Source of the DNA: Paracoccaceae bacterium
GTDB taxonomy: Bacteria > Pseudomonadota > Alphaproteobacteria > Rhodobacterales > Rhodobacteraceae
DNA length: 5,837 nucleotides
Direction of reading: 5' to 3'
NCBI GenBank assembly: GCA_023260935.1
Contig: JALQTL010000095.1
Location: 1 to 5,837, forward strand
Of this stretch, positions 1 through 5,837 are shown piece by piece. A model generated the notes under the pieces. It saw only the letters and a program-made list of their open reading frames with translations, was not told where the DNA came from and did not search any database. Both the position numbers and the translations under genes were made by a program. Position 1 is the first letter of the stretch. Every line of letters starts with the position of its first letter.

Positions 1-938
1 CTTGGGTTGGCAAGGATGGAGATCACATCGGCCAGGATGTTGAGGCCGATGTAGATCGCCGCGAAGATCAGGCCCACGGCCTGCACCACCGGAAGGTCAC
101 GCTTGGTCACATGATCCACCAGATACTGGCCCATGCCGGGATAGACGAAGACCACCTCGACCACCACCACGCCCACCACCAGATAGGCCAGGTTCAGCAT
201 GACGACATTGACGACGGGGGCGATGGCATTGGGGAAGGCGTGTTTCCAGATGACCCGCATCGGGCCCAGACCTTTCAGTTCCGCCGTTTCGATATAGGCC
301 GACTGCATCACGTTCAGGATCGCCGCGCGGGTCATCCGCATCATATGCGCCAGCACCACCAGAACCAGCACGATCACCGGCAGCACCACCGCGCTCAGGC
401 GTTCCCAGACCCCCATGCCCGGAAAGACCATCGCGACCGAGGGGAAAAGCTGCCATTTCACGGCAAGGAAATAGAGCACCAGATAGCCCACCACGAATTC
501 GGGCAGGCTGATGGTGGAAAGGGTCACGCCCGAGATCAGCTTGTCGGGCCAGCGCCCGTTGTAACGGGCCGCGATCAGCCCCAGCAGGATCGCCAGCGGA
601 ACCGAGATCAGCGCCGCCCAGAAGGCAAGGAAAAGCGTATTGCCCAGCCTTTGGCCGATGGCGGTGGCGATATCGGTCTTGTTGGTCAGCGATGTGCCCA
701 GATCGCCCGTCATGATCCCGCCCAGCCAGGCGAAATACCGTGTCAGCGGGGGCTGATCGAGGCCCATTTCCGCGCGCAGGTTGGCCAGCGCCTGAGGCGT
801 GGCCGACTGGCCCAGAATGGCCTGCGCCGTATCGCCCGGAAGTGCCTCGACCCCCAGAAAGATCACGGCCGAGACAGCAAGAAGAAGGAGGAGGCCCAGC
901 GCAAGGCGCTGGACCACCAGGGTCAGGATCGGGTGCAC
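1..938 (-). CDS. Peptide/solute ABC transporter permease, DppB/OppB type (3' end beyond window)
   Basis: Inner-membrane permease of a family 5 (dipeptide/oligopeptide/nickel type) ABC importer. It forms half of the channel through which solute delivered by the adjacent binding protein passes. The reading frame starts at GTG (938-936) and stays open to the window edge, giving 312 residues; family members are about 310-340, so only a short C-terminal tail is missing. An N-terminal membrane segment (about residues 12-30) is followed by a periplasmic loop containing MGLDQPPLTRYFAWLGG (58-74) and GDLGTS (78-83), typical of DppB. Further hydrophobic segments lie near 101-126, 134-160, 182-199, 239-263 and 286-309. 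The cytoplasmic EAA loop is plain at about 217-242 (ETAELKGLG followed by WKHAFPNAIAP), followed by VYPGMGQYL. The start is supported by AAGGG nine bases upstream, and a stop codon (the end of the binding-protein gene) lies in the same frame just before, so no longer start is possible. The family is certain; the substrate is unknown. Confidence 0.93.
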   Translation of the reverse strand, partial: MHPILTLVVQRLALGLLLLLAVSAVIFLGVEALPGDTAQAILGQSATPQALANLRAEMGLDQPPLTRYFAWLGGIMTGDLGTSLTNKTDIATAIGQRLGNTLFLAFWAALISVPLAILLGLIAARYNGRWPDKLISGVTLSTISLPEFVVGYLVLYFLAVKWQLFPSVAMVFPGMGVWERLSAVVLPVIVLVLVVLAHMMRMTRAAILNVMQSAYIETAELKGLGPMRVIWKHAFPNAIAPVVNVVMLNLAYLVVGVVVVEVVFVYPGMGQYLVDHVTKRDLPVVQAVGLIFAAIYIGLNILADVISILANP

Positions 939-942
939 TGCG

Positions 943-953
943 GCGCGCCCTTA
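943..953 (-). promoter_or_regulatory. Ribosome binding site of the permease, overlapping the upstream stop codon
   Basis: On the minus strand the end of the binding-protein gene reads TAAGGGCGCGCCGCA and then GTG. The AAGGG Shine-Dalgarno core overlaps the TAA stop and lies nine bases before the GTG. This placement decides the GTG start of the permease and suggests that ribosomes finishing the binding-protein gene feed initiation of the permease. The stop and the GTG are in the same frame, 12 bases apart. Confidence 0.7.
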
Positions 954-2534
954 TGCCAGCCAGCAGCGGGCAAGCGCGCGCCCGTTCATCAGCTCGCCAT
1001 TCGGGTCGGCTTCCCAGCCGGCCACCTCGTCCCGGACGCCTTCGACGAAGTCGTTGAACATCGGCAGGATCAGGCCGCCCTCATCGCGCAGGATATGGGC
1101 CATTTCGGAATACATGCCCTTGCGCTTGGCCTGATCCAGTTCGGCCCGCGCCGCGATCAGCAGCTCGTCGAACTTGGCGTTCTTGAACTTGGTGTCGTTC
1201 CAGTCGGCGGTGGACAGATAGGCGGTGGTATACATCTGGTCCTGCACCGGGCGACCGCCCCAGTAGCTGGCGCAGAACGGCTCCACGTTCCAGACGTTCG
1301 ACCAGTAGCCATCATCCGGCTCGCGCTTGATTTCCAGCGGAATGCCGGCCGCCTGCGCCGATTGCTGGAAGAGCTGTGCCGCCTCGACCGCGCCGGGGAA
1401 GGCGCCCTCGGCCGTGCGCAGGATGATGGGCGAACCGTCATGGCCGGATTTCTTGTAGTATTCGGCGGCGGCAGCGGCATCATATTCGCGCTGCGGGATG
1501 GTATCGTCGAACAGCGGATAGGCGGCGTTGATCGGGAAATCATTGCCGCGCGACCCCAGGCCGCCAAGGATCTTGTCCACCATTTCCTGACGGTTGATCG
1601 CCAGTTTCAGCGCCATCCGCAGGTCGTTGTTGTCAAACGGCGGCTTGTCCACATGCATGATGAAGACATAGTGCCCGCGACCGGCAACCGCATTCACCTT
1701 CACGCCCGGGGCGCGTGCCAGCAGGTCGGCGATCTTCGGATCCACGCGGTTGATCATGTGGACCTGCCCCGACTGAAGCGCCGCCGCCCGCGCCGTGCCA
1801 TCGTTGATGACAAGGATTTCAACCTGATCGGCATGGCCGATATCGGGGTTCCAGTGGTTGGCGAATTTCTCGAACCCGTGGCGAACGCCCGGTTCATGCA
1901 CCACCACCTTGTAGGGGCCCGCGCCCACGCCTTCGGTCGGGTTGTCGAAGCCGCCATTGGGCTGGATGATCAGGTGGTAATCGGCCATCAGATAGGGGAA
2001 GTCGGCACTGCCCGAGGCCAGCTTCATCGTCACCATGTCGCCTTCGGCCGACATCTCGGTGATGCCCTGCACGATGCCCAGCGCGCCCGACTGCGACTTT
2101 TCATCGGTGTGGCGGCGCATCGTGGCCACCACATCCTCGGCCGTCACGGTCTTGCCGTTGTGGAATTCCACACCCTGCCGGATCTTGAACTTCCATTCAT
2201 CCGCGGCCGCGTTCGAACTGATCTCTTCGGCAATGCGGTATTCGATCTCGCCCGTGGGGCCGACATCCACCAGCATGTCGCCCCAGGTCATGTTGATCAT
2301 GAAGGGCACTTCCGAGGCGGCCAGCGCCGGGTCCAGCGAATTGGTGGATTCGCCCCCCTGCATCCCGGCGCGCAGCAGGCCCCCCTTCTTGGGTTGCGCA
2401 TGCGCGGCCTTGGTGAACAGCGCCGAGGCAAGGCCAAGCGACAGGCCCATGGCCGTGGTGCGCCCCACGAATTCGCGACGGTTCATCCGTCCGGCCCGTG
2501 CCGCTGCGATGAAGCGATCCAGTTGTTCGGTCAT
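951..2534 (-). CDS. Tat-exported ABC transporter substrate-binding protein, family 5 (SBP_bac_5)
   Basis: Periplasmic receptor of a dipeptide/oligopeptide-type ABC importer; 527 residues, the usual family length. The N-terminus is a twin-arginine signal: NRREFV at residues 18-23, a hydrophobic stretch (about 28-41) and a likely cleavage after AHA at 44-46. There is no lipobox cysteine, so the mature protein should be soluble. Family hallmarks are WKFKIRQGVEFHNGKTVTAE (114-133) running into DVVATM, GAGPYKV (204-210) and DLRMALKLAINRQEMVDKIL (304-323), the standard order of SBP_bac_5 proteins. The ATG at 2534 has GGGAG about eight bases upstream; another ATG four bases earlier is out of frame. 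The gene lies 104 bp after the hydrolase gene and 12 bp before the permease. Tat export implies folding before export, as is common for this family in alphaproteobacteria. The ligand cannot be predicted: family 5 members bind peptides, opines, sugars, nickel chelates and other solutes. Confidence 0.95.
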   Translation of the reverse strand: MTEQLDRFIAAARAGRMNRREFVGRTTAMGLSLGLASALFTKAAHAQPKKGGLLRAGMQGGESTNSLDPALAASEVPFMINMTWGDMLVDVGPTGEIEYRIAEEISSNAAADEWKFKIRQGVEFHNGKTVTAEDVVATMRRHTDEKSQSGALGIVQGITEMSAEGDMVTMKLASGSADFPYLMADYHLIIQPNGGFDNPTEGVGAGPYKVVVHEPGVRHGFEKFANHWNPDIGHADQVEILVINDGTARAAALQSGQVHMINRVDPKIADLLARAPGVKVNAVAGRGHYVFIMHVDKPPFDNNDLRMALKLAINRQEMVDKILGGLGSRGNDFPINAAYPLFDDTIPQREYDAAAAAEYYKKSGHDGSPIILRTAEGAFPGAVEAAQLFQQSAQAAGIPLEIKREPDDGYWSNVWNVEPFCASYWGGRPVQDQMYTTAYLSTADWNDTKFKNAKFDELLIAARAELDQAKRKGMYSEMAHILRDEGGLILPMFNDFVEGVRDEVAGWEADPNGELMNGRALARCWLA

Positions 2535-2570
2535 TCATTCGTCTCCCTGTTGTCGTTCTTGGTGTTTTTG

Positions 2571-2586
2571 TTGATTAGCAAATCAA
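2571..2586. promoter_or_regulatory. Palindrome TTGATT-N4-AATCAA, candidate operator upstream of the binding-protein gene
   Basis: A perfect inverted repeat with 6-bp arms (2571-2576 and 2581-2586) around a 4-bp spacer. On the minus strand a further TT and AA pair outside a single mismatch extends it slightly. It is AT-rich in an otherwise GC-rich region, lies 37 bp upstream of the binding-protein start codon and overlaps the possible -10 element. These traits fit a repressor or activator site, but no regulator gene is visible and the regulator family is unknown. The FNR-like half-sites are two bases too far apart for a normal FnrL box. Confidence 0.4.
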
Positions 2587-2612
2587 TAACCCGCGAATCC
2601 TGCCACGGGCAA
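2583..2612 (-). promoter_or_regulatory. Weak candidate promoter for the transporter genes
   Basis: On the minus strand, TTGCCC (2612-2607) matches four of six bases of the -35 consensus. Eighteen bases later comes TATTGA (2588-2583), which matches only the TAT part of a -10 element. The pair precedes the binding-protein gene at a sensible distance and overlaps the palindrome at 2571-2586. The match is poor and could be chance. Confidence 0.2.
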
Positions 2613-2638
2613 CGCTTTTTGGTCCCGCCCCGCCACTT

Positions 2639-4738
2639 TCAGACAAACCGGCGGGGCACATCATCCCGATAGTGCCGTTCAAAGACGATCGCCTCACCTT
2701 CCCATGCGGTCAGCCGTGCCTCCATGCACAGATGCGTGGCCGTGGCCGTCATCCGGGCCCAGCTTTGCGTCCTGATCGACCAGTCCCCGCGCGACAGGCG
2801 CTGTGCCCAGACATGGGTGGCCGTGGCCGAAAGCGGATCGGCGGGGTCTATTTCCCAACGCTCCGACATCGTCTCGCCGCTGCACAGACCATGGGTCAGG
2901 TTCTCGACATCGCCCGAGTCCTCCTCCACCACCAGTGCCGTCGTCCCGCGCAGCAGATCCTCCTCGATCCGCCGCGCGCTTCTGCCCTTGCGCAACACCC
3001 GGTGCTTCCATGCCGGTGCGGCCTCCGGTTCCGGCGGCGTCCATTCCTGGCCCTGCCCCCCATGCACCGGCAACTCCAGCCGCCCGCCCGAAACCGTCAG
3101 CCGGGCCGCAACCGGTGACGGCCAGACAAAGGGCCAATAGGTCGTCGACAGGGCCAGCCGCAACCGGTGCCCCGGCAGCAGCCGATAGGCCATCTGGTCA
3201 AGGTCCAGCGCCACCTCTTCCACCTGGCCCGGCACCATGGGCGCAGGGGCGGCCCGGCTGGCCCGGTGGCACAGGTTCAGCAAGCCATGGGCGATGCGCA
3301 CCGATGATCCATCCGGCGCCACATCACAAAGCCGCGCCACCACAAAGGCCAGCGGCTGATCACTGGAAAGCCGCAAGCGCAACCGCGCCGCCCCCAAAAG
3401 GTCAAGCGGCGCCTCCAGCACCGCGCCGTCAAAGCACAGGCTCAGCGCGTCATCGCCGGCCTGATCCCCCGGCATTTCGGCATTCAGCCCCATCGGGAAA
3501 TATTCCCCCGCCCGCATCCCCAGATGCTGGGGCGTGCAGCAAGCCAACGAAAACGCTTCCCCTTCATCTGTTCCCAAATATCCTTGTGTTCCCAAATATC
3601 CTTGGGGATTTGCCATCGGGATCGCCATGGGTCCGGCATGGCGATGGGATGGGGCACGGCGCGGGGGCGGAAGAGAGCCCCCCTGATCGGCGCCAAGGTG
3701 CAGGGCCTGCATGGAAACGCGCGGGCTGGGCCAGGTGTCTTCCGCCACCCAATGCCCGGGGCGTTCCGCGGCGCGGGCGTCGGGCGGGGCGGAATGCAGC
3801 ATGAAGGCACGGTAGGCCGGGTCGGCCTCGGCCCCGTTCTCGATGCCCTTCAACCAACGGTCCCACCAGCGGATCGCCACCTGCAAGAACCCGATCGCCG
3901 GCCCCGGCACCGCCGTATGCGGGTATTGGTGCACCCAAGGCCCGACGATCCCCTTGGCGCCCACGTTTTCCACCAGCGCGGCAACCGTGTTCATGTAGCC
4001 ATCGGCCCAGCCCCCGAAAGAAAGCACCGGCACCTTCAGCCGGGAGTAATCCTCGCAGACCGACCCATGCGCCCAATAGGCGTCGCGCGCCTGATGCCCC
4101 GCCCAGCGCGGCGCCAGCCATGGCTCGGCCTCCAGCCGGGCAAGCCAGTCCTCGCGCCAGTCCGGGCGCAGGGCGGGGTCTGCCGGGCGGCTGGAGAAAC
4201 TCAGCATCACCGCGCCCCAGCCGAAATTCTCGCCCAAAAGGCAACCGCCCTTGAAATGGATGTCATCGGCAAAACGGTCGGTGGTGGAACAGACCGACAG
4301 CACCGCCTTCAGTGCCGGGGGTTGCAGGAAGGCAGTCTGCAGGCAATTGAACCCGCCCCAGCTTTTGCCCATCATACCCACCGCCCCCGTGCACCAGGGC
4401 TGCGCGGCCAGAAAGGCGATCACATCGCAGGCGTCCTGCAATTCCTGCGGGGTATATTCATCGGTCATCAACCCTTCGCTGTCGCCGTTGCCGCGCATGT
4501 CCACCCGCACGCAAGCATAGCCATGACCCGCAACATAGGGATGCATGAGCTCGTCCCGCGGCAGGGTGCCGTCGCGCTTGCGATAGGGGATGTATTCCAG
4601 AACGGCCGGCACCGGGTTTCCCTTTGCCGCGTCCTCGGGCATCCAGACCCGAGCCGACAGGCGCACCCCATCGGGCAGGGGGATGCGCAGATCCTCGATC
4701 TCGATCAAGCCTCTGGGGAATGTCCCGACCGTTTTCAT
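2639..4738 (-). CDS. CocE/NonD family alpha/beta hydrolase (X-Pro dipeptidyl-peptidase-like)
   Basis: Cytoplasmic serine hydrolase (no signal peptide) of the family that includes cocaine esterase CocE and glutaryl-7-ACA acylase; members cleave esters or amides. The alpha/beta hydrolase domain spans about residues 15-300. The nucleophile is Ser126 in GMMGKSWGG (121-129), the likely acid Asp246 in GGWADGY (242-248) and the likely base His270 in GPWVHQYPH (266-274), with His274 nearby. VDMRGNGDSEG (79-89) is also typical. From about residue 400 to the end runs the PepX_C-like beta-sandwich (DGAVLEAPLDLLGA, LPGHRLRLALSTTYWPFVWP). The linker between them (about 358-397) looks roughly 30 residues longer than I remember for relatives, and contains a GYLGTQ-GYLGTD repeat and a DNA hairpin. 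The ATG at 4738 has CGGAGAG seven bases upstream. Being first in the transporter operon suggests it acts on an imported compound. The family is secure, the substrate unknown: peptide-like amides and carboxylic esters are both possible. Confidence 0.94.
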   Translation of the reverse strand: MKTVGTFPRGLIEIEDLRIPLPDGVRLSARVWMPEDAAKGNPVPAVLEYIPYRKRDGTLPRDELMHPYVAGHGYACVRVDMRGNGDSEGLMTDEYTPQELQDACDVIAFLAAQPWCTGAVGMMGKSWGGFNCLQTAFLQPPALKAVLSVCSTTDRFADDIHFKGGCLLGENFGWGAVMLSFSSRPADPALRPDWREDWLARLEAEPWLAPRWAGHQARDAYWAHGSVCEDYSRLKVPVLSFGGWADGYMNTVAALVENVGAKGIVGPWVHQYPHTAVPGPAIGFLQVAIRWWDRWLKGIENGAEADPAYRAFMLHSAPPDARAAERPGHWVAEDTWPSPRVSMQALHLGADQGGSLPPPRRAPSHRHAGPMAIPMANPQGYLGTQGYLGTDEGEAFSLACCTPQHLGMRAGEYFPMGLNAEMPGDQAGDDALSLCFDGAVLEAPLDLLGAARLRLRLSSDQPLAFVVARLCDVAPDGSSVRIAHGLLNLCHRASRAAPAPMVPGQVEEVALDLDQMAYRLLPGHRLRLALSTTYWPFVWPSPVAARLTVSGGRLELPVHGGQGQEWTPPEPEAAPAWKHRVLRKGRSARRIEEDLLRGTTALVVEEDSGDVENLTHGLCSGETMSERWEIDPADPLSATATHVWAQRLSRGDWSIRTQSWARMTATATHLCMEARLTAWEGEAIVFERHYRDDVPRRFV
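3571..3606. repeat. 18-bp tandem duplication inside the hydrolase gene
   Basis: Two adjacent copies, TTCCCAAATATCCTTGTG (3571-3588) and TTCCCAAATATCCTTGGG (3589-3606), are identical at 17 of 18 positions. The unit is AT-rich compared with the surrounding gene. It encodes the six-residue repeat GYLGTQ/GYLGTD in the hydrolase frame, so the reading frame is kept. The second copy is itself an imperfect hairpin: CCCAA (3591-3595) and TTGGG (3602-3606) around six bases. Confidence 0.9.
3621..3645. repeat. Perfect 9-bp inverted repeat (hairpin) inside the hydrolase gene
   Basis: ATCGCCATG (3621-3629) and CATGGCGAT (3637-3645) are exact reverse complements around a 7-base loop. The hairpin lies 14 bases from the tandem repeat at 3571-3606, within the stretch encoding the hydrolase linker. 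Together they look like the hairpin-plus-repeat structure of small interspersed elements. It could also be chance in a poorly constrained linker. Confidence 0.75.
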
Positions 4739-4845
4739 GACAGCTCTCCGATATGACGGTTATGGCCTTTCCCTGTCGTTCGAGGGAAAGACAGCGTCAG
4801 GCACCCGGGCCAGCGTCGCGCCCGGCAGCACAAGGAAACAGACCG
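4739..4845. promoter_or_regulatory. Divergent intergenic region between hydrolase and betC
   Basis: This 107-bp gap must hold promoters for both divergent genes unless transcription starts further away. It contains the hydrolase ribosome binding site (4744-4750), the CTTTCCCT-N8-AGGGAAAG palindrome, a GC-rich inverted repeat (CCGGGC at 4805-4810, GCCCGG at 4820-4825) in the betC leader, and the betC site AAGGA (4832-4836). I find no -35/-10 pair on either strand good enough to call. The betC leader hairpin could affect translation, but GC-rich inverted repeats of this size are common by chance. Confidence 0.55.
4767..4790. promoter_or_regulatory. Palindrome CTTTCCCT-N8-AGGGAAAG, candidate operator for divergent control
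   Basis: The 8-base arms (4767-4774 and 4783-4790) are exact reverse complements separated by 8 bases, a spacing that suits a dimeric helix-turn-helix regulator. It lies 29 bp from the hydrolase start and 56 bp from the betC start, so one bound protein could act on both promoters. The arms do not resemble the second palindrome at 2571-2586. BetI or a LysR-type regulator would be natural candidates beside betC, but nothing in the window identifies the protein. Confidence 0.5.
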
Positions 4846-5837
4846 ATGGCCGACCGCCCCAACATCCTGATCATCATGGTGGACCAGTTGACGGGAACGC
4901 TCTTTCCAGACGGGCCCGCGCCTTTCCTGAAAGTGCCGAACCTGAGGCGCCTTGCCGACCATTCGCTGCGCTTTGCCAATTGCTACACCGCGTCGCCGCT
5001 CTGCGCGCCGGGGCGGGCATCCTTCATGTCGGGGCAATTGCCGCGCCGCACGCGGGTCTATGACAATGCGGCCGAATTCGCCTCTGACATCCCGACCTAT
5101 GCCCACCACCTGCGCCGGGCGGGCTATTACACGGCCCTGTCGGGCAAGATGCACTTCGTGGGCCCCGACCAGCTTCACGGCTTCGAGGAACGCCTGACGA
5201 CCGACATCTACCCGGCCGATTTCGGCTGGACCCCGGATTACCGCAAGCCCGGCGAAAGGATCGACTGGTGGTATCACAACCTGGGCAGCGTCACCGGCGC
5301 CGGCGTGGCCGAGATCACCAACCAGCTGGAATATGACGACGACGTGGCCTTTCAGGCCGTACAAAAGCTCTATGACCTGTCGCGCGGGGCCGACACCCGG
5401 CCCTGGTGCCTGACGGTCAGCTTCACCCACCCCCACGATCCCTTCGTGGCGCGGCGCAAATACTGGGATCTCTACGAAGGCATCCCGGAACTGGAACCGC
5501 CCGAGGCGATCGCCTATGCCGACCAGGATCCCCATTCCCAGCGCCTGATGGATGCCTGCGACTGGCGCGCCTTCGACATCACCCCCGACCATATCCGCCG
5601 CTCCCGGCAAGGCTATTTCGCCAATATCTCCTATGTCGACGACAAGATTGGCGAAATCTTCTCCGTACTGGAAAGCACAAGGCAAGAAGCGATCGTGGTC
5701 TTCCTGTCGGATCATGGCGAAATGCTGGGCGAACGCGGCCTGTGGTTCAAGATGAACTTCTTCGAAGGCTCGGCCCGCGTGCCGCTCATGATCTCGGCCC
5801 CCGGCCACGGCCCCGGCCTGATCGAAGATCCTGTATC
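4846..5837 (+). CDS. betC: Choline-sulfatase BetC (3' end beyond window)
   Basis: Hydrolyses choline-O-sulfate to choline and sulfate in the cytoplasm; choline can then be oxidised to glycine betaine as osmoprotectant or carbon and nitrogen source. The visible 330 residues are about two thirds of the usual length near 500, and the C-terminal part is cut by the window edge. The type I sulfatase signature is complete: Cys53 and Arg57 in SPLCAPGRASFMSG (50-63), where the cysteine of Cys-x-Pro-x-Arg is converted to formylglycine. Other expected active-site elements are Asp13 in IIMVDQL, Lys101 and His103 in SGKMHF, HPHDP (195-199) and Asp289-His290 in SDHGEMLGERGLW. Long blocks typical of BetC rather than other sulfatases are GPDQLHGFEERLTTDIYP, ADFGWTPDYRKPGERIDWWY and FKMNFFEGSARVPLMI. 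There is no signal peptide. The ATG at 4846 has AAGGA nine bases upstream. The gene diverges from the hydrolase-transporter operon, unlike the betICBA arrangement of rhizobia; its downstream partners are not visible. Confidence 0.96.
   Translation, partial: MADRPNILIIMVDQLTGTLFPDGPAPFLKVPNLRRLADHSLRFANCYTASPLCAPGRASFMSGQLPRRTRVYDNAAEFASDIPTYAHHLRRAGYYTALSGKMHFVGPDQLHGFEERLTTDIYPADFGWTPDYRKPGERIDWWYHNLGSVTGAGVAEITNQLEYDDDVAFQAVQKLYDLSRGADTRPWCLTVSFTHPHDPFVARRKYWDLYEGIPELEPPEAIAYADQDPHSQRLMDACDWRAFDITPDHIRRSRQGYFANISYVDDKIGEIFSVLESTRQEAIVVFLSDHGEMLGERGLWFKMNFFEGSARVPLMISAPGHGPGLIEDPV

Larger units (their letters stand above)
2535..2638. other. Intergenic region between hydrolase and binding-protein genes
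   Basis: This 104-bp gap separates two genes on the minus strand. Reading toward the binding-protein gene it holds a short GC-rich stretch, a weak promoter-like pair, the TTGATT-N4-AATCAA palindrome, an A/C-rich leader with little apparent structure, and the GGGAG ribosome binding site. I see no convincing intrinsic terminator after the hydrolase stop: the only hairpin is a 4-bp stem, TGCC-CGT-GGCA, with no T tract behind it. Read-through from the hydrolase into the transporter genes therefore looks possible. Confidence 0.6.

Noticed and set aside
2197..2538. Alternative start of a gene at the ATG at 2538, four bases before the binding-protein ATG
   Set aside because: That ATG opens a different frame with no recognisable protein family, while the 2534 frame gives an immediate Tat signal and a full SBP_bac_5 protein.
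2571..2586. FNR/FnrL-type site, because TTGAT and ATCAA half-sites are present
   Set aside because: An FNR box is TTGAT-N4-ATCAA; here the same half-sites are six bases apart, which changes the helical phasing. It is kept only as a generic palindrome.
2601..2630. Intrinsic terminator after the hydrolase gene
   Set aside because: Only a 4-bp stem (TGCC/GGCA) is present and no T tract follows it on the minus strand.
111..2672. An 853-codon open frame on the plus strand, antisense to the permease and binding-protein genes
   Set aside because: It is very rich in His, Arg, Gln and Asp with no recognisable domain, and it runs through two well-supported genes and across their junction. Long antisense frames of this kind are a by-product of G/C-rich third codon positions.
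3524..4756. A 410-codon open frame on the plus strand, antisense to the hydrolase gene
   Set aside because: It has no family features, is His/Arg/Pro-rich and mirrors the codon structure of the hydrolase, which has catalytic motifs and full family length.
4735..5808. A 357-codon open frame on the minus strand, antisense to betC
   Set aside because: The opposite strand encodes a clear choline-sulfatase with an intact sulfatase signature; this frame is a compositional shadow and would overlap the hydrolase start.
1..5837. CRISPR array, tRNA or rRNA gene, insertion sequence, prophage or an entirely new system
   Set aside because: No regularly spaced repeats, RNA-gene signatures, transposase or integrase sequence were seen. 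All four genes belong to known families, and only the repeat structures and their grouping are out of the ordinary.

Overview
The window is high-GC bacterial DNA with dense coding, short intergenic gaps, good Shine-Dalgarno sites and a strong preference for G/C-ending codons. Protein family types and codon use suggest an alphaproteobacterium, most likely of the Rhodobacteraceae (Paracoccus/Rhodobacter-like). That placement is inference; no rRNA or other phylogenetic marker is present.

Layout: four protein-coding genes in two divergent units. The minus-strand unit, read from right to left, holds three genes. First is a 699-residue CocE/NonD-type alpha/beta hydrolase (4738 to 2639). After a 104-bp gap comes a Tat-exported family 5 (oligopeptide/dipeptide type) ABC-transporter substrate-binding protein of 527 residues (2534 to 951). 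Twelve bases later a DppB/OppB-type permease begins at a GTG codon (938) and runs off the left edge, lacking only its last few residues. The second permease and the ATPases expected for such a transporter would lie further left, outside the window. The plus-strand unit begins at 4846 with a choline-sulfatase (betC), of which the first 330 residues are visible, including the sulfatase Cys-x-Pro-x-Arg site.

The 107-bp gap between hydrolase and betC contains a perfect 8+8 inverted repeat, CTTTCCCT-N8-AGGGAAAG, a good candidate operator for divergent control. The 104-bp gap upstream of the binding-protein gene holds a second, unrelated palindrome, TTGATT-N4-AATCAA, which could control a secondary promoter there.

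How the genes may work together (inference): the binding protein and permease import a small organic solute or peptide-like compound, the cytoplasmic hydrolase cleaves an ester or amide bond in it, and BetC releases choline and sulfate from choline-O-sulfate. The neighbourhood suggests scavenging of choline derivatives or related osmolytes, but the transporter and hydrolase substrates cannot be read from sequence.

The most unusual local structure is inside the hydrolase gene. Its interdomain linker carries an 18-bp AT-richer tandem duplication next to a perfect 9-bp-stem hairpin. This looks like a small repeat element inserted in frame. No RNA genes, CRISPR arrays, insertion sequences or complete novel systems were seen; the genes themselves belong to known families.
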